Part shown: one piece after another, positions 48,659-58,655 of the stretch
Layout: every line of letters begins with the position of its first letter
How positions within the stretch are numbered: position 1 is the stretch's first letter
Source: Bog-473 sp963745175
GTDB lineage: Bacteria; Actinomycetota; Acidimicrobiia; Acidimicrobiales; RAAP-2
DNA: 64,000 bases
Direction: 5' to 3'
Assembly (NCBI GenBank): GCA_963745175.1
Contig: CAVUWK010000005.1
Span: 124,001 to 188,000 of the forward strand
Notes under the pieces: generated by a model
The model's input: only the letters and a program-made list of their open reading frames with translations
Database searches by the model: none
Told to the model about the DNA's origin: nothing
Program-made: the position numbers and the translations under genes

Positions 48659-49702
48659 GTGTCGCAGGCGCCCGAGGGCATTCACGAGGCGGAGGTCACC
48701 GCATGGATGGTGGCGCACCTTCCCGAGATCAGCACGCCGCTCAGCTTCACCCTCATCGCCGGCGGCCGCTCCAACCTCACCTACCGGGTCGAGGACGCCG
48801 CGGGACGCGCGTGGGCCCTGCGCCGCCCACCGCTGCACCACGTGCTCCCCACCGCACACGACATGTCCCGCGAGTACCGGTTGATGCACGCGCTGGGGCC
48901 GGCAGGAATCCCCGTTCCGGTCACCGTCGGCCTCTGCACCGACGAGGCGGTCAACGAGCGGCCCTTCTACGTGATGGAGTTCGTCGAGGGCCACATCCTG
49001 CGCAGCGCGCCCGAGGCCGAGGCCGCGTTCGATGTGGCGACCCGGCGCGCCGTCGGCGACCACATGGCCGACACGCTGGCGGCGTTGCACGACGTCGATC
49101 CGGATGCGGTCGGTCTGGGGGACCTCGGGCGGCACGACGGGTACATCGAGCGCCAGCTCAAGCGCTGGCGCGGCCAGTACGACCAGATGCAGGTCGAAGG
49201 CGTCGACCACGGCGCGCTCGTCGAGCAGGTGAGTGACGACCTGGCCCGCCGCATCCCCAAGCAGCAGCGGACGTCCGTGGTGCACGGGGACTACCGGATG
49301 GACAACGTGGTGCTCGCCGACGACGGGAGCGTCCGGGCCATCCTCGACTGGGAGATCTGCACTCTCGGGGACCCCTTGGCCGACCTCGGCTTGCTGATGG
49401 TCTATTGGGCCGACCCGACCGACTCCACGGCCGTGCTCGGGCTGTCGCCGACCACGGCTCCCGGCTTCTCCACCCGGGCCCAGATCATGGAGCGCTACGG
49501 CTCGGTGTCGGACCTCGACATCTCGGGGGTCGGCTACTACATGGCCTTCGGGTACTGGAAGCTCGGCTGCATCTTGCAGGGGGTCTACGCCCGCTACGTC
49601 GCGGGCGCCGGTGCAGGTGACCAGGGCAGCGTCGAGGGGTTCCCTCTACAGATCGGCCGCCTCTTCGAGATGGCAGCCGGGGCCTTGGAGACCGTCCCGT
49701 GA
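48659..49702 (+). CDS. Phosphotransferase-family (APH/ACAD10-like) kinase
   Basis: 347 residues with AAGGRSNLTYRVED-like glycine loop, VVHGDYRMDNVVL (catalytic Asp), and ILDWEICTLGDPLADLG (metal-binding Asp). Resembles the kinase domain of ACAD10/choline-type kinases rather than true antibiotic kinases. GTG start. It overlaps the PAC2 gene by 4 bases. Confidence 0.88.
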   Translation: MSQAPEGIHEAEVTAWMVAHLPEISTPLSFTLIAGGRSNLTYRVEDAAGRAWALRRPPLHHVLPTAHDMSREYRLMHALGPAGIPVPVTVGLCTDEAVNERPFYVMEFVEGHILRSAPEAEAAFDVATRRAVGDHMADTLAALHDVDPDAVGLGDLGRHDGYIERQLKRWRGQYDQMQVEGVDHGALVEQVSDDLARRIPKQQRTSVVHGDYRMDNVVLADDGSVRAILDWEICTLGDPLADLGLLMVYWADPTDSTAVLGLSPTTAPGFSTRAQIMERYGSVSDLDISGVGYYMAFGYWKLGCILQGVYARYVAGAGAGDQGSVEGFPLQIGRLFEMAAGALETVP

Positions 49703-50592
49703 GCCCCGAGGGCAGTGGGCTGACCGAGATCTTCGAAGTCCATCAGGAACCCGCCCTGCTCGAGCCGATCCTGGTCGTCGCGCTCGAGGGCTGGGTCGAC
49801 GCCGGCCTGGGCGCCACCACGGCCATCGCGACCCTGCTCGGCCAGGGGCACACCGAGGCCGTCGTCACCTTCAACGGCGAGCACTTCCTCGACCAGCGGG
49901 CCCGGCGCCCCGTGGCCCGGATCGTCAACGGCATCACGACCGACCTCACCTGGCCCCGCACCGCCGTGCGGCATGGCACGGACGAGTCGGGGCGGGACAT
50001 GCTCTTCCTCGTCGGCCCCGAGCCCGACTTCCACTGGCGCGCCTTCACCGACGCCGTGGTCGGGCTGGCCCGCTCGTGGCACGTGCGCATGGTGGTCGGC
50101 CTGGGTGCCTTCCCGGCGCCGGCGCCCCACACCCGCCCGGTCAAGCTGGCGGCCACGGCGCCCTCGGGCTCGGCGGATCTCATCGAGCAGGTCGGGATCG
50201 TGCAGGGCGAGCTCGAGGTGCCCGCCGGCGTCCTGGCCGCGCTCGAGATGGCCTTCGGGGCCAACGGGACCCCCGCCGTCAGTCTGTGGGCCCGGGTGCC
50301 CCACTACGTGGCCGGCATGCCGTTCCCCGAAGCCAGTGCCGCGCTCATCGAGGGGTTGGCCGCAGTGGGGTCCCTGTCGTTGGACTCGTCCGCGCTGCGC
50401 CGGGCGGGCGACAGCTCGCGGCGGCAGGTGGACCAGCTGATCGCCGACAACGCCGAGCACCAGGCCATGGTGCGCAAGCTCGAGGAGAACATCGACGCCT
50501 CGGAGGGCAACGCCATGGGGGTCGACGCGGTGCCCTCGGGCGACGAGATCGCCGCCGAGCTCGAGCGCTTCCTCCGGGGCGAGGAACAGTAA
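49699..50592 (+). CDS. PAC2-family protein (proteasome-assembly-chaperone fold)
   Basis: 297 residues with the PAC2 pattern: LEGWVDAGLGATTAIATLLG, RARRPVARIVNGITTDLTW, SWHVRMVVGLGAFPAPAPHT and EASAALIEGLAAV. Actinobacterial PAC2 proteins are of unclear role, possibly linked to the proteasome. Operon with the upstream kinase (GTGA overlap) and the LLM gene 14 bases later. Confidence 0.85.
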   Translation: MSPEGSGLTEIFEVHQEPALLEPILVVALEGWVDAGLGATTAIATLLGQGHTEAVVTFNGEHFLDQRARRPVARIVNGITTDLTWPRTAVRHGTDESGRDMLFLVGPEPDFHWRAFTDAVVGLARSWHVRMVVGLGAFPAPAPHTRPVKLAATAPSGSADLIEQVGIVQGELEVPAGVLAALEMAFGANGTPAVSLWARVPHYVAGMPFPEASAALIEGLAAVGSLSLDSSALRRAGDSSRRQVDQLIADNAEHQAMVRKLEENIDASEGNAMGVDAVPSGDEIAAELERFLRGEEQ

Positions 50593-50606
50593 GGAGAGTT
50601 TCGTCC

Positions 50607-51611
50607 ATGAAGATCGACGGCGGGATCGGGTTCGACCCGACGGGCATCGCGGCACAGGCGGTCAGGGCCGAGGAGAGCGGCTACGACGGCGTGTGGTCGG
50701 CCGAAACGAACCACGACCCCTTCCTGCCGATCGCCATCGGGGCCGCCGCCACGGAGAAGCTCGAGTTCGGCACCGGGATCGCGGTCGCCTTCGCCCGCAA
50801 CCCCATGACGCTGGCCGTCCTGGCCAACGACCTGCAGCTCCTGACCAAGGGACGCTTCATGCTCGGCATGGGCAGCCAGATCAAGCCGCACATCACCAAG
50901 CGGTTCTCCATGCCGTGGTCGCATCCGGCGCCGCGCATGCGGGAGCTCATTCTGGCCATCCGGGCAATCTGGAAGACGTGGGAGACCGGGGAGCCGCTCG
51001 CCTTCCGGGGCGAGTTCTACACGCACACCTTGATGACCCCCTTCTTCAACCCGGGGCCCAACCCGCACGGCAACCCAAAGATCCTCCTGGCGGGCGTCGG
51101 CGAGCACATGACCGAGGTGGCAGGCGAGGTCGGGGACGGCTTCCTGGTGCACGGCTTCTCGACCGAGCGCTACCTGCGCGAGGTGAGCCTGCCCGCGTTG
51201 GAACGGGGCGCGGCGAAAGCAGGCAAGACGCGGCTCGACCTGACCGTCTCCTACCCGGGCTTCGTCGTCACGGGGCCCGACGACAAGACCATGGCGGCGG
51301 CCGACCAGGCCGTGCGACAGCAGATCGCTTTCTACGGATCGACGCCGGCCTACCGCCCGGTGTTGGAGCTGCACGGCTGGGGCGAACTGCAGCCGGAGCT
51401 CAACACGCTCTCCAAGCGGGGCGAGTGGGTGAAGATGGGCGAGCTGATCGACGACGACATGCTCAACGCCTTCGCCATCGTCTGCCCCCTCGACCAGGTG
51501 GCCGCCGAGGTGCGCAACCGCTTCGAGGGCATGGTCGACCGGTTCAGCTTCTACGCGCCGTACAAGGTGGAACCCGAGGTGTGGAAGGACGTGCTGGCCG
51601 GCTTCCACTAA
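50607..51611 (+). CDS. LLM-class F420-dependent oxidoreductase
   Basis: 334 residues, TIM barrel: AQAVRAEESGYDGVWSAETN, FGTGIAVAFARNPMTLAVLA, GRFMLGMGSQIKPHITKRFS, and PKILLAGVGEHMTEVAGEVG. Resembles F420-dependent oxidoreductases common in actinobacteria. AAGGAG precedes the ATG. Substrate unknown. Confidence 0.9.
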   Translation: MKIDGGIGFDPTGIAAQAVRAEESGYDGVWSAETNHDPFLPIAIGAAATEKLEFGTGIAVAFARNPMTLAVLANDLQLLTKGRFMLGMGSQIKPHITKRFSMPWSHPAPRMRELILAIRAIWKTWETGEPLAFRGEFYTHTLMTPFFNPGPNPHGNPKILLAGVGEHMTEVAGEVGDGFLVHGFSTERYLREVSLPALERGAAKAGKTRLDLTVSYPGFVVTGPDDKTMAAADQAVRQQIAFYGSTPAYRPVLELHGWGELQPELNTLSKRGEWVKMGELIDDDMLNAFAIVCPLDQVAAEVRNRFEGMVDRFSFYAPYKVEPEVWKDVLAGFH

Positions 51612-51655
51612 TGGCCGGGCCGGCGTGCGACGCCACCGGCTCGCCGGGCGGCGGC

Positions 51656-54191
51656 TTACGCGACGACGTTGACGAGGCGGGGCGGGCGGACCACCACCCG
51701 CTTGGGTGCGGCTCCGCCGAGTGCATCGATCACCTTCGCCGAAGCCAGTGCGGCCGCCTCGGCGTCGCCCTCCGAGATGCCGGCGTCCACATCGATGCGG
51801 TCGCGCACCTTCCCGTTGACCTGGACGACCATCGTCACCGTGTCCTGGCGGACGAGCTCGGGATCGAAGGACGGCCAGCGCTGCAGGTGGACCGAGGGCT
51901 CACCGGGGTGGCGGCGCTCCCAGAGCTCGGCCGTCACGTGCGGGGACATGACGGCGAGGAGGAGGAGCAGGGTATCGAGGGCCTCGTTCCACACGTCTGC
52001 GTGGGGCGCGGTGCCGGCCGTGCTGCCGTTCCCCCGGGCGCCTGCGTTCCCGTCCGCGTTGGCATCGGCCTCGGCGCTTGCGCCCGTAGCGCAGCACCAG
52101 GTTGAGCAGCTCCCTGCAGTGCGCCACGGCGGTGTTGTAGGACCACCGCTCCACGTCACGGGTCACGTCGGCGATGGTCCGGTGCACGGCCTGGCGTACC
52201 GCCAGGTCGGCGGCGGTCTGCTCCCCCGTGCGGAGCGGCGGGTCGGCGGCGCAGGTGCGCCAGAGCCGATCGAAGAACCGTGCACAGCCGTCGATGACTT
52301 CGTCGACCTGGTCCGTCCAGTCCATGTCGTCGAAGGGGGGACCCGCGGCAAGGTGGAAGAGTCGCAGCGCGTCCGCACCCACGGTGTTGAAGTGATGCTC
52401 GGGCGCGATGAGATTGCCCTTGGACTTGGACATCTTGGTCCCGTCCATGCGGATCATCCCCTGCGCGAGGTAGTGCTTGAACGGCTCGGGGTCGAGGCCG
52501 GGTGCGAGGCCCACGTCGATGAGGGCGCGGGTGTAGAAGCGGGCATAGAGCAGGTGGAGGATGGCGTGCTCGATGCCGCCGATGTACTGGTCGACGGGCA
52601 TGAAATGGCGCGCCGCGTCCGGAGCGAACGGCTCCTCTGTGTTCCAAGGATCACAGAAGCGCAGGAAATACCAGGAGGAGTCGACGAACGTGTCCATGGT
52701 GTCGGTCTCGCGCCGGGCGGGGCCGCCGCAGATCGGGCAGGTCGTGTGGAGAAAACCCTCGTGGTAGGCGAGCGGCGACTGCCCCGTCGGCAGGAACTCG
52801 ACGTCGTCGGGCGCCACGATCGGAAGCTGCTCCTCGGGCACCGGCACCACGCCGTGGTCCGGGCAGTACACCGCCGGGATGGGACAGCCCCAGAAGCGTT
52901 GGCGTGACACCAGCCAGTCGCGCAGGCGGTAGTTCACCTTGCGCTCGCCGATGCCCCTCTCCTCGAGCCAGTCGATGGCGCGGGCCTTGGCCGTGACGAT
53001 GTCAAGGCCGTCGAGGAACCCGCTGTTGATCTTGGCGCCGTCGCCGGTGTAGGCCTCACCGCCGTCGGCCTCCCAATCCGCCGGGGGCTGCACGGTGCGC
53101 ACGATGGGGAGCTCGTGCTGCGTGGCGAAGGCCCAGTCGCGCTCGTCCTCGGCGGGGACGGCCATGATCGCTCCCGTGCCGTAGCCCATGAGCACGTAGT
53201 CGGCCACGTAGACCGGAACGGGGCGTCCGGTGAACGGATTGACGACATGACTGCCGGTGAAGGCGCCACGCTTGCCCAGGGCGGCGGCGTCCCCCTCGGC
53301 CATGCGCTCGATATCGGTGGCGGCGGCGGCGCGGGTGCGCAGTGCGTCGACGGCAGGCCGCCGGTCGGCGGTGGTGAGCTCGTCGACGAGCGGATGCTCC
53401 GGGGCCATGACGGCATAGGTCATGCCGAAGCTGGTGTCCGGGCGCGTGGTGAACACCCTCATGGTGAGGCCGGGGCGCCCCTCGACCGGGAGGTCGAACT
53501 CGGCGCCCTCGGAGCGCCCGATCCAGTTGCGCTGCATGACCTTGGCCCGTTCCGGCCACTCGAGGTCGTCGAGGCCGGCGAGGAGCTCATCGGCGTACTC
53601 GGTGATGCGGAAGAACCACTGCTCGAGGTCGCGCTTGACGACGACGTCGCCCGAGCGTTCACAGGTGCCGTCGGCCAACACCTGCTCGTTGGCCAGGACC
53701 GTCTGGCAACCGGGACACCAGTTGACCGGGGCCAGGGCCCGGTAGGCCAGTCCGGCCTCCCAGAAGCGCAGGAAGATGAGCTGGCTCCACTTGATGTAGG
53801 CGGCATCGTGGCTGTGGATCTCCCGCCGCCAGTCGTAGACCGCGCCGAGACGCCGCAGCGAGGCCGTGAGCTCGGCGATCCGGGCGTCGGTGAAGAGCCG
53901 TGGATGGGTGCCGGTCTTGATGGCGGCGTTCTCGGCCGGCAGGCCGAAGGAGTCGAACCCGATCGGGCTCAGGACCCCCTTGCCCTGCATGGTCTGGTAG
54001 CGGACGGTCAGGTCACCGAACGTGTAATTCCGGACGTGGCCCTGGTGCGCCGGGCCGGAGGGATAGGGGTACATGCACAGCGCGTAGAACTTGTCCCGGG
54101 GATCGTCGTTGTCGATCTGGTAGGTGCCCTCGTCGTCCCAGTGGCGCTGCCACTTGCGCTCCACCGCATTGACGTCGTACGCACGTGCCAT
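51656..54191 (-). CDS. leuS: Leucyl-tRNA synthetase, frameshifted
   Basis: Class I synthetase. HIGH-like PYPSGPAHQGHVRNY near the N-terminus, a CP1 editing domain (FTTRPDTSFGMTYAVMAPEH), zinc-binding CPGC and CPICGG, and KMSKS (GTKMSKSKGNLIAPEHH). One extra A near 52080 breaks the frame; its removal gives 844 residues. Within the anticodon-binding domain is a linker rich in Ala/Asn/Gly (ANADGNAGARGNGSTA). Start 54191 chosen; precedes tRNA-Ala divergently. Confidence 0.97.
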
Positions 54192-54338
54192 GGCACAAGG
54201 GTAGGCGACACCCTGGTGGCTTCTGAGCCGTCGGACGGCGGCCATCGGCGCCGGCGGGTCTCCGTTTCGGCCCTCTCGCCGGGCCCACGGGCAGGACGGG
54301 GCGGGCGTCCTCGACTGCTATCGTGATCCCCCACCACT

Positions 54339-54415
54339 GGGGGCGTAGCTCAGCTGGTAGAGCGCCTGACTGGCAGTCAGGAGGTTCGTGGGTTCAAGTC
54401 CCATCGCCTCCACCA
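54339..54415 (+). tRNA. tRNA-Ala (anticodon GGC)
   Basis: Cloverleaf with acceptor GGGGGCG/CGCCTCC including the G3-U70 wobble that marks alanine, D-arm GCTCAGCTGGTAGAGC, anticodon stem CCTGA/TCAGG enclosing CTGGCAG, T-arm GTGGG-TTCAAGT-CCCAT, and encoded CCA. Its 3' half recurs at 57491 and 61609, marking it as a likely integration site. Confidence 0.96.
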
Positions 54416-54915
54416 ACCAAACATCGCAGGTTGGGGGCTGATCGGCGGAAGCTGGTGCCTCGAGTACGCAGCCCTGACAACCAGTTGTCAACGCGGCAAA
54501 CAAGCGAGCGCCCATGAAACCATTCGAGCTGGTTCTGCGATGCCAGGACGTGACGACAACCTCTCAACTTGGATTGTTGGACTTGCAGCCAAGCACAGAA
54601 GGTCACACCCGATGACCTCCAGCAACGCCGAAGTCCTGAGGGAAGTAACGATTAAAGGCTCTCGATAGCCCCCAAGTGCGCATCCTGAATCGGGTCGCTA
54701 GGTGCGAACCCAGGACTCTGATGTGTCTTGGCTCTAACTCAGCGGAACAAGCGGAGCGAGAGGTGGGGCGGGCATCGACATAACTTCCCTCGTAGGCTCA
54801 ACATATCTTGCGCCCTTCACACCGCGGACCGGATGGCCTCGCGGCGGGCAGCCGAACGAGGTGTGGAATTATGGCGGCGATACCTGGACCACAGCGGCAG
54901 CGCAGTCTCGGTGAC
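54416..54915. other. Non-coding stretch downstream of tRNA-Ala, 500 bases
   Basis: No convincing gene; the short frames here lack family features. Base composition looks less GC-rich than the housekeeping block. It may be junction DNA or a decayed part of an integrated element. No integrase gene seen. Confidence 0.4.
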
Positions 54916-56485
54916 ATGAGCTACTGGCGAGCGGGCCGGCGTGGTGGGGTTCTGGCTGCCGTCGCGCTGGCCGTGACTGCGTTGGCCGCTGCGTCGCTTC
55001 TGCAGCCCCTCACGGCAGGCGCCTCGCTCCCCAAAGACGCCAATCCCAACGGAATCACTCACTTATGGCATCGACCTAAACGACGAGTTCGACAACACCT
55101 TCGATCCCGAGCAATCCCTCAATCCCTGTGGGTTCGCCATCCTCTCGAACATCTACGCGTCGGGCCTTGGTATCACCAACTCGATCTTCACCCCGAACGT
55201 CATCGAAAGCTGGTCGACGACGCCGAACACGGTGACTCTCCACATCCGACCCGGCGTCGCGTTCTCCAACGGTGACCCCGTCGACGCCAATGCCATCAAG
55301 GCGAGCCTGCTGTACAGCCGGAAGAGTCCACTGCTGACCACATTGACCGCGATCTCGACGATCGATGTCCTGAATCCCCTCACCCTCGTGCTCAACCTCT
55401 CCAACCCGATTCCAGGAGACGTCGTCCAGGCGATGTACCACTCGGACGGCACCATCTACGACCCCAGCACCATCAATACGGACGCCTCCGAGCCGGTCGG
55501 AGCCGGGCCATTCGTCTTGAAGAGCTACCACCAGGGGTCCTCAATCAAGCTCGTCGCCAACCCCAAGTACTGGGATAAGGGCCAGTACGAGCTGGGCGGC
55601 GTCGATTTCGTCCAGGCCTCGAACGGTCCGCAGATCATCGCGGCGCTCGAGACTGGCGCCGTCGACATGGCGACGCTCGAGCCAAACGAGGTCGCGCCGG
55701 TCAAAGCCCAGCACCAGACCTGGCGGCGGTGGTGGGAAAGTCCTACGACTACGTCGACCTGCAGATGCGGCAGAACGCTGCACCCTTCAATAACTCGAAG
55801 GTCCGCGCCGCGCTGGAGTACGCGGTCGATCGCAACGCCCTCAACCGCGTGGTCGTACGACGGCCTCGGCGAGCCGGCCTACCAGCCATTCCCGTCGTGG
55901 TCCCCCGGCTACGACAACGCGGTGGGGAACAAGTACACCTATCAGCCATCGAAGGCCAAGGCCATGCTGAAGGCCGCTGGCTTTCGCAAGGGGATCTCCT
56001 TCACGCTGGTCGTGCCAAGCGGTGATCCTTCGTTCGCCCAAGCCTCCCAGCTCATCCAGCAGCAGGCCATATCCGCCGGGTTCACCATCAAGCTCCAAGA
56101 GGTCGACCCTGCCGCCCTCTTGACCGATGTCTACATAAAGGGCGAGGGCGACGCCATCCTCACCGATCAGCTCTCGAATGGGCCCGACCTGGCCAACAAC
56201 TTCGAGAACGAGTTCCTACCAATCGGCTTTCTGACCCAGCACTTCGGGACCGCCAATCCACTGCTCGCCCCTTACATCAAGCAGGCCCTCGAATACGTGA
56301 CCGCCCAACAACAGGGGCCATTCATGCAGAAGGCGGGTGCGCTCGCCATGGCCATCGGCGCCGAGGTCCCGCTGGTCTTCCAACCGTCGCTTGTCGGCTA
56401 CAACAAGAATGTGGTCGGTGGCACCGTCCATGCCCCTATCGGCCAGTGTCAAACCGACCTGGCCGGCATCTACATCAAGAAATAA
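54916..56485 (+). CDS. Family 5 extracellular solute-binding protein (oligopeptide/nickel type), frameshifted
   Basis: Binds a peptide-like or other solute for ABC import. A signal peptide (GGVLAAVALAVTALAAASLL) is followed by SBP_bac_5 features: VIESWSTTPNTVTLHIRPGV, FSNGDPVDANAIKASLLYSR, VGAGPFVLKSYHQGSSIKLV, and AYQPFPSWSPGYDN. No lipobox Cys is visible. Three frame breaks (about 55063, 55718, 55855); repair gives about 522 residues. No permease or ATPase gene is near, so it is an orphan. Confidence 0.82.
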
Positions 56486-56546
56486 GACCCTGTCTGGCTC
56501 GTCCCAGTCAACGTTTTGCGGAAACGTGGCAAGCGTCGACAGGGCG

Positions 56547-57167
56547 TCAGGTTGAGTCAGGGTCGACTCGGCACACTGCGAAGATGCTGGTCATGAGCTT
56601 GTAGCGTCGACACCTGATGCCGTGGGGCAGGAAACCCGCTCGGCGTAGCTTCGTCCAGAACTCACCGATCGTGTAGTACCGCTTGTGGTCGTCCATCTCG
56701 TCGGCGCTGATTCCAAGCCGGAAGGCTGTGAACTCGAGGAACGGCTTGTCGAGCCATCCCGGGACGCTGAGGAGGCACTTTCCGCCAGGGGCGGTCACTC
56801 GGCGAAGCTCGTTGAGCATGGCTTGGTCTTCCCAGAGATGCTCCAGCATCGAGAGACACAACGTCACGTCGAGAGAGGCGTCGCCAATCTTCTCCATGGC
56901 GGCTGGCAGGGAACCTTCGATCCCCGTCACCTTGGCGTGATTTCTCACGCGGTCGGCGAGGGCAATGTCGATGAGGGTCACGTGGTCTGCCTGCTCGGCA
57001 AGTTCCAACCCCAGCCGCGCTTCGTAGCCGCACCCAAAGTCGCCCACCCGCTTCCCGCTCAGGTCGCCCACGCTCCGGCGTACCCGACGAGCGCCTAGCC
57101 AGACCCCAAGACGGTCGACCGGGGTCATCTTGGCGACCTGGCCGTAGGAGTGTGTTCGGTCGGTCAT
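56547..57167 (-). CDS. SAM-dependent methyltransferase (Methyltransf_11/25-like)
   Basis: 206 residues. Motif I GKRVGDFGCGYEARLGLELA, then VTLIDIALADRV, LDVTLCLSMLEHLWEDQAML and RRVTAPGGKCLLSVPGWLDK. The start at 57167 begins with MTDRTHSYGQVA; the frame upstream is not family-like. Convergent with the solute-binding gene. Acceptor unknown, perhaps a glycan or lipid. Confidence 0.8.
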   Translation of the reverse strand: MTDRTHSYGQVAKMTPVDRLGVWLGARRVRRSVGDLSGKRVGDFGCGYEARLGLELAEQADHVTLIDIALADRVRNHAKVTGIEGSLPAAMEKIGDASLDVTLCLSMLEHLWEDQAMLNELRRVTAPGGKCLLSVPGWLDKPFLEFTAFRLGISADEMDDHKRYYTIGEFWTKLRRAGFLPHGIRCRRYKLMTSIFAVCRVDPDST

Positions 57168-57601
57168 GCCCTGAAGGCTATCCGAACCGACATTTGAGCC
57201 ATCTTCGGCCAACCCACAGAACGCACCGACGCTGCGGATTCGACCGATTTCGTGGTGACAAATTGGTGACAGATCCCGCCTGACCTGCACCACAACCGAC
57301 CGCACTTGACGTTGAGTCAAGAGGTCAGATCATCCGCGCCTGATTCGGCGGGAGAACGCATGACCAAGAACCGCCGCGGCAGCGATCCTCGCCGAGAACG
57401 TGATCATCGAAGCCCCTTGGTTGAGGTCACCGATCGAGAGTTCGAACGGCTTACCTCATACAGCGAATCGCTTGGCGGAAACTTCTGGGCCAGTTCAGGG
57501 GTTCATGAGTTCAAGTCCCATCGCCTCCACGCATTTCTGTAGGGGTAAGACCCAGCTCTCTTTTCGCCCGGTGTCCACGGTTCTTCCCGCACCGGAGCCT
57601 G
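57168..57601. other. Intergenic region between methyltransferase and glycosyltransferase, 434 bases
   Basis: Contains a CTTGAC-GTTGA-GTCAAG inverted repeat (57305-57321), two nearby GGTGACA copies (57255-57270 area), and the tRNA-Ala 3' repeat (57491-57530). A short frame (57306-57542) ends by reading through the tRNA fragment and is not supported. Confidence 0.5.
57491..57530 (+). repeat. tRNA-Ala 3'-end repeat, candidate attachment site
   Basis: Copies the 3' third of tRNA-Ala(GGC): 22 bases (57509-57530, GTTCAAGTCCCATCGCCTCC plus AC) are identical to 54392-54413, and the preceding 18 match with few changes. The rest of the tRNA is absent, as in attachment sites left by tRNA-targeting integrative elements. 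Confidence 0.8.
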
Positions 57602-58655
57602 TCACAGACCTCGTGTATCGGGCTCCCAGATCTGTGACGGGAAATGCACCGTGACCACCCTGTCGACGTGGCCGATGCGCACGCCTGACTCGATCATGCG
57701 CCGACAGAGGTTCCAGTCCGAAGCCTCCTCGAGTAGCCATGACCTCGTGCTGAATTCAAAGAAGCGGAGCGCCGTCATGAAAATCGCCGCTTGGAAGTTG
57801 AACCATCCCATTTCCGGCGGGTAACGGGCCAGGATTCCGTCTGGATCGGGGGGTCGATTGCGGACCAGGAGGTCTCCGTACACCATTTCTGAGCGGGTCG
57901 AACGTGCGTTTTCCAAAAGGCATTCCAAGTGATGCGGCTCGAACTCGTCGTCGTCACCGAGCATTGCCAGCCATGTGCCATTTGCCATTTCTGTGCCGGC
58001 ATTCACACCGGGAGCGCCAGCGACGAACCAGCGGTGCTCCCTGTCTGAAGGGTATGGATATCGGTAGGGGAGATTGACGAACCGAACCCTGGGATCTCCA
58101 AAGTCCCCGATTCGCTCTGCCACATCGTTTGTGCAGCCGTCGCCGACCACAATGACCTCAAAGTTCTGGTAGGTCTGGCGTGTAATGGAGGGCAGCGCTC
58201 GCTCCACCAGCAACTTACTTCGCACGTACGTCGGAATACGCACCGTGACAAGCGGCTCAGGGTCGTTGAACGCGTGTTCGTATTCTTCCGCCCTTCGTGC
58301 GGACGATCAACTGGTGGCGGAGGTGAGGAATGTCATCGAGTGATGCAGCGGCAATTCGTCGCACCTCGGTGATGCGGGCATCGAGTTGGGCTACCTCTCG
58401 ACTCAACTTGTCGAGAGAATCTGATGCTATTGATCGCAGTTCTGATACTCGTTCCTCGAGGGACGACAGTTCAGCACGTACGTCTTCATGGGACGGGGTC
58501 GATCCGAAGGGGAGTTGCGAGACATCAAAGGCAAGCCGCTCCACTTCTTCGCGCAGCGCTTCGGTGCGAGGACTTATCGCCCGATCGATCATACGTTCGA
58601 GCCTCTGGCTCACTGCGGTGCGGACACGCCGAGAGCGACCGCCGTTACTCGCCAA
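57602..58655 (-). CDS. Family 2 glycosyltransferase with N-terminal coiled coil, frameshifted
   Basis: The N-terminal 120 residues are a heptad-like coil (VRAELSSLEERVSELRSIAS). In another frame comes a GT-A domain: PLVTVRIPTYVRSKLLVERA, QTYQNFEVIVVGDG, LAMLGDDDEFEPHHL (DxD). One extra G near 58284 joins them through AEEYEHAFNDPEP, giving 350 residues. Transfers a sugar from an NDP-sugar; acceptor unknown. TTG start overlapping the DegT gene by 11 bases. Confidence 0.82.

Noticed and set aside
54728..54919. 63-codon ORF after tRNA-Ala
   Set aside because: Arg/Ser-rich, no family or start signal, overlaps the solute-binding protein start.
57306..57542. 78-codon ORF before the glycosyltransferase gene
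   Set aside because: Its end is only translation of the tRNA-Ala fragment (EFKSHRL), no ribosome-binding site or family match.
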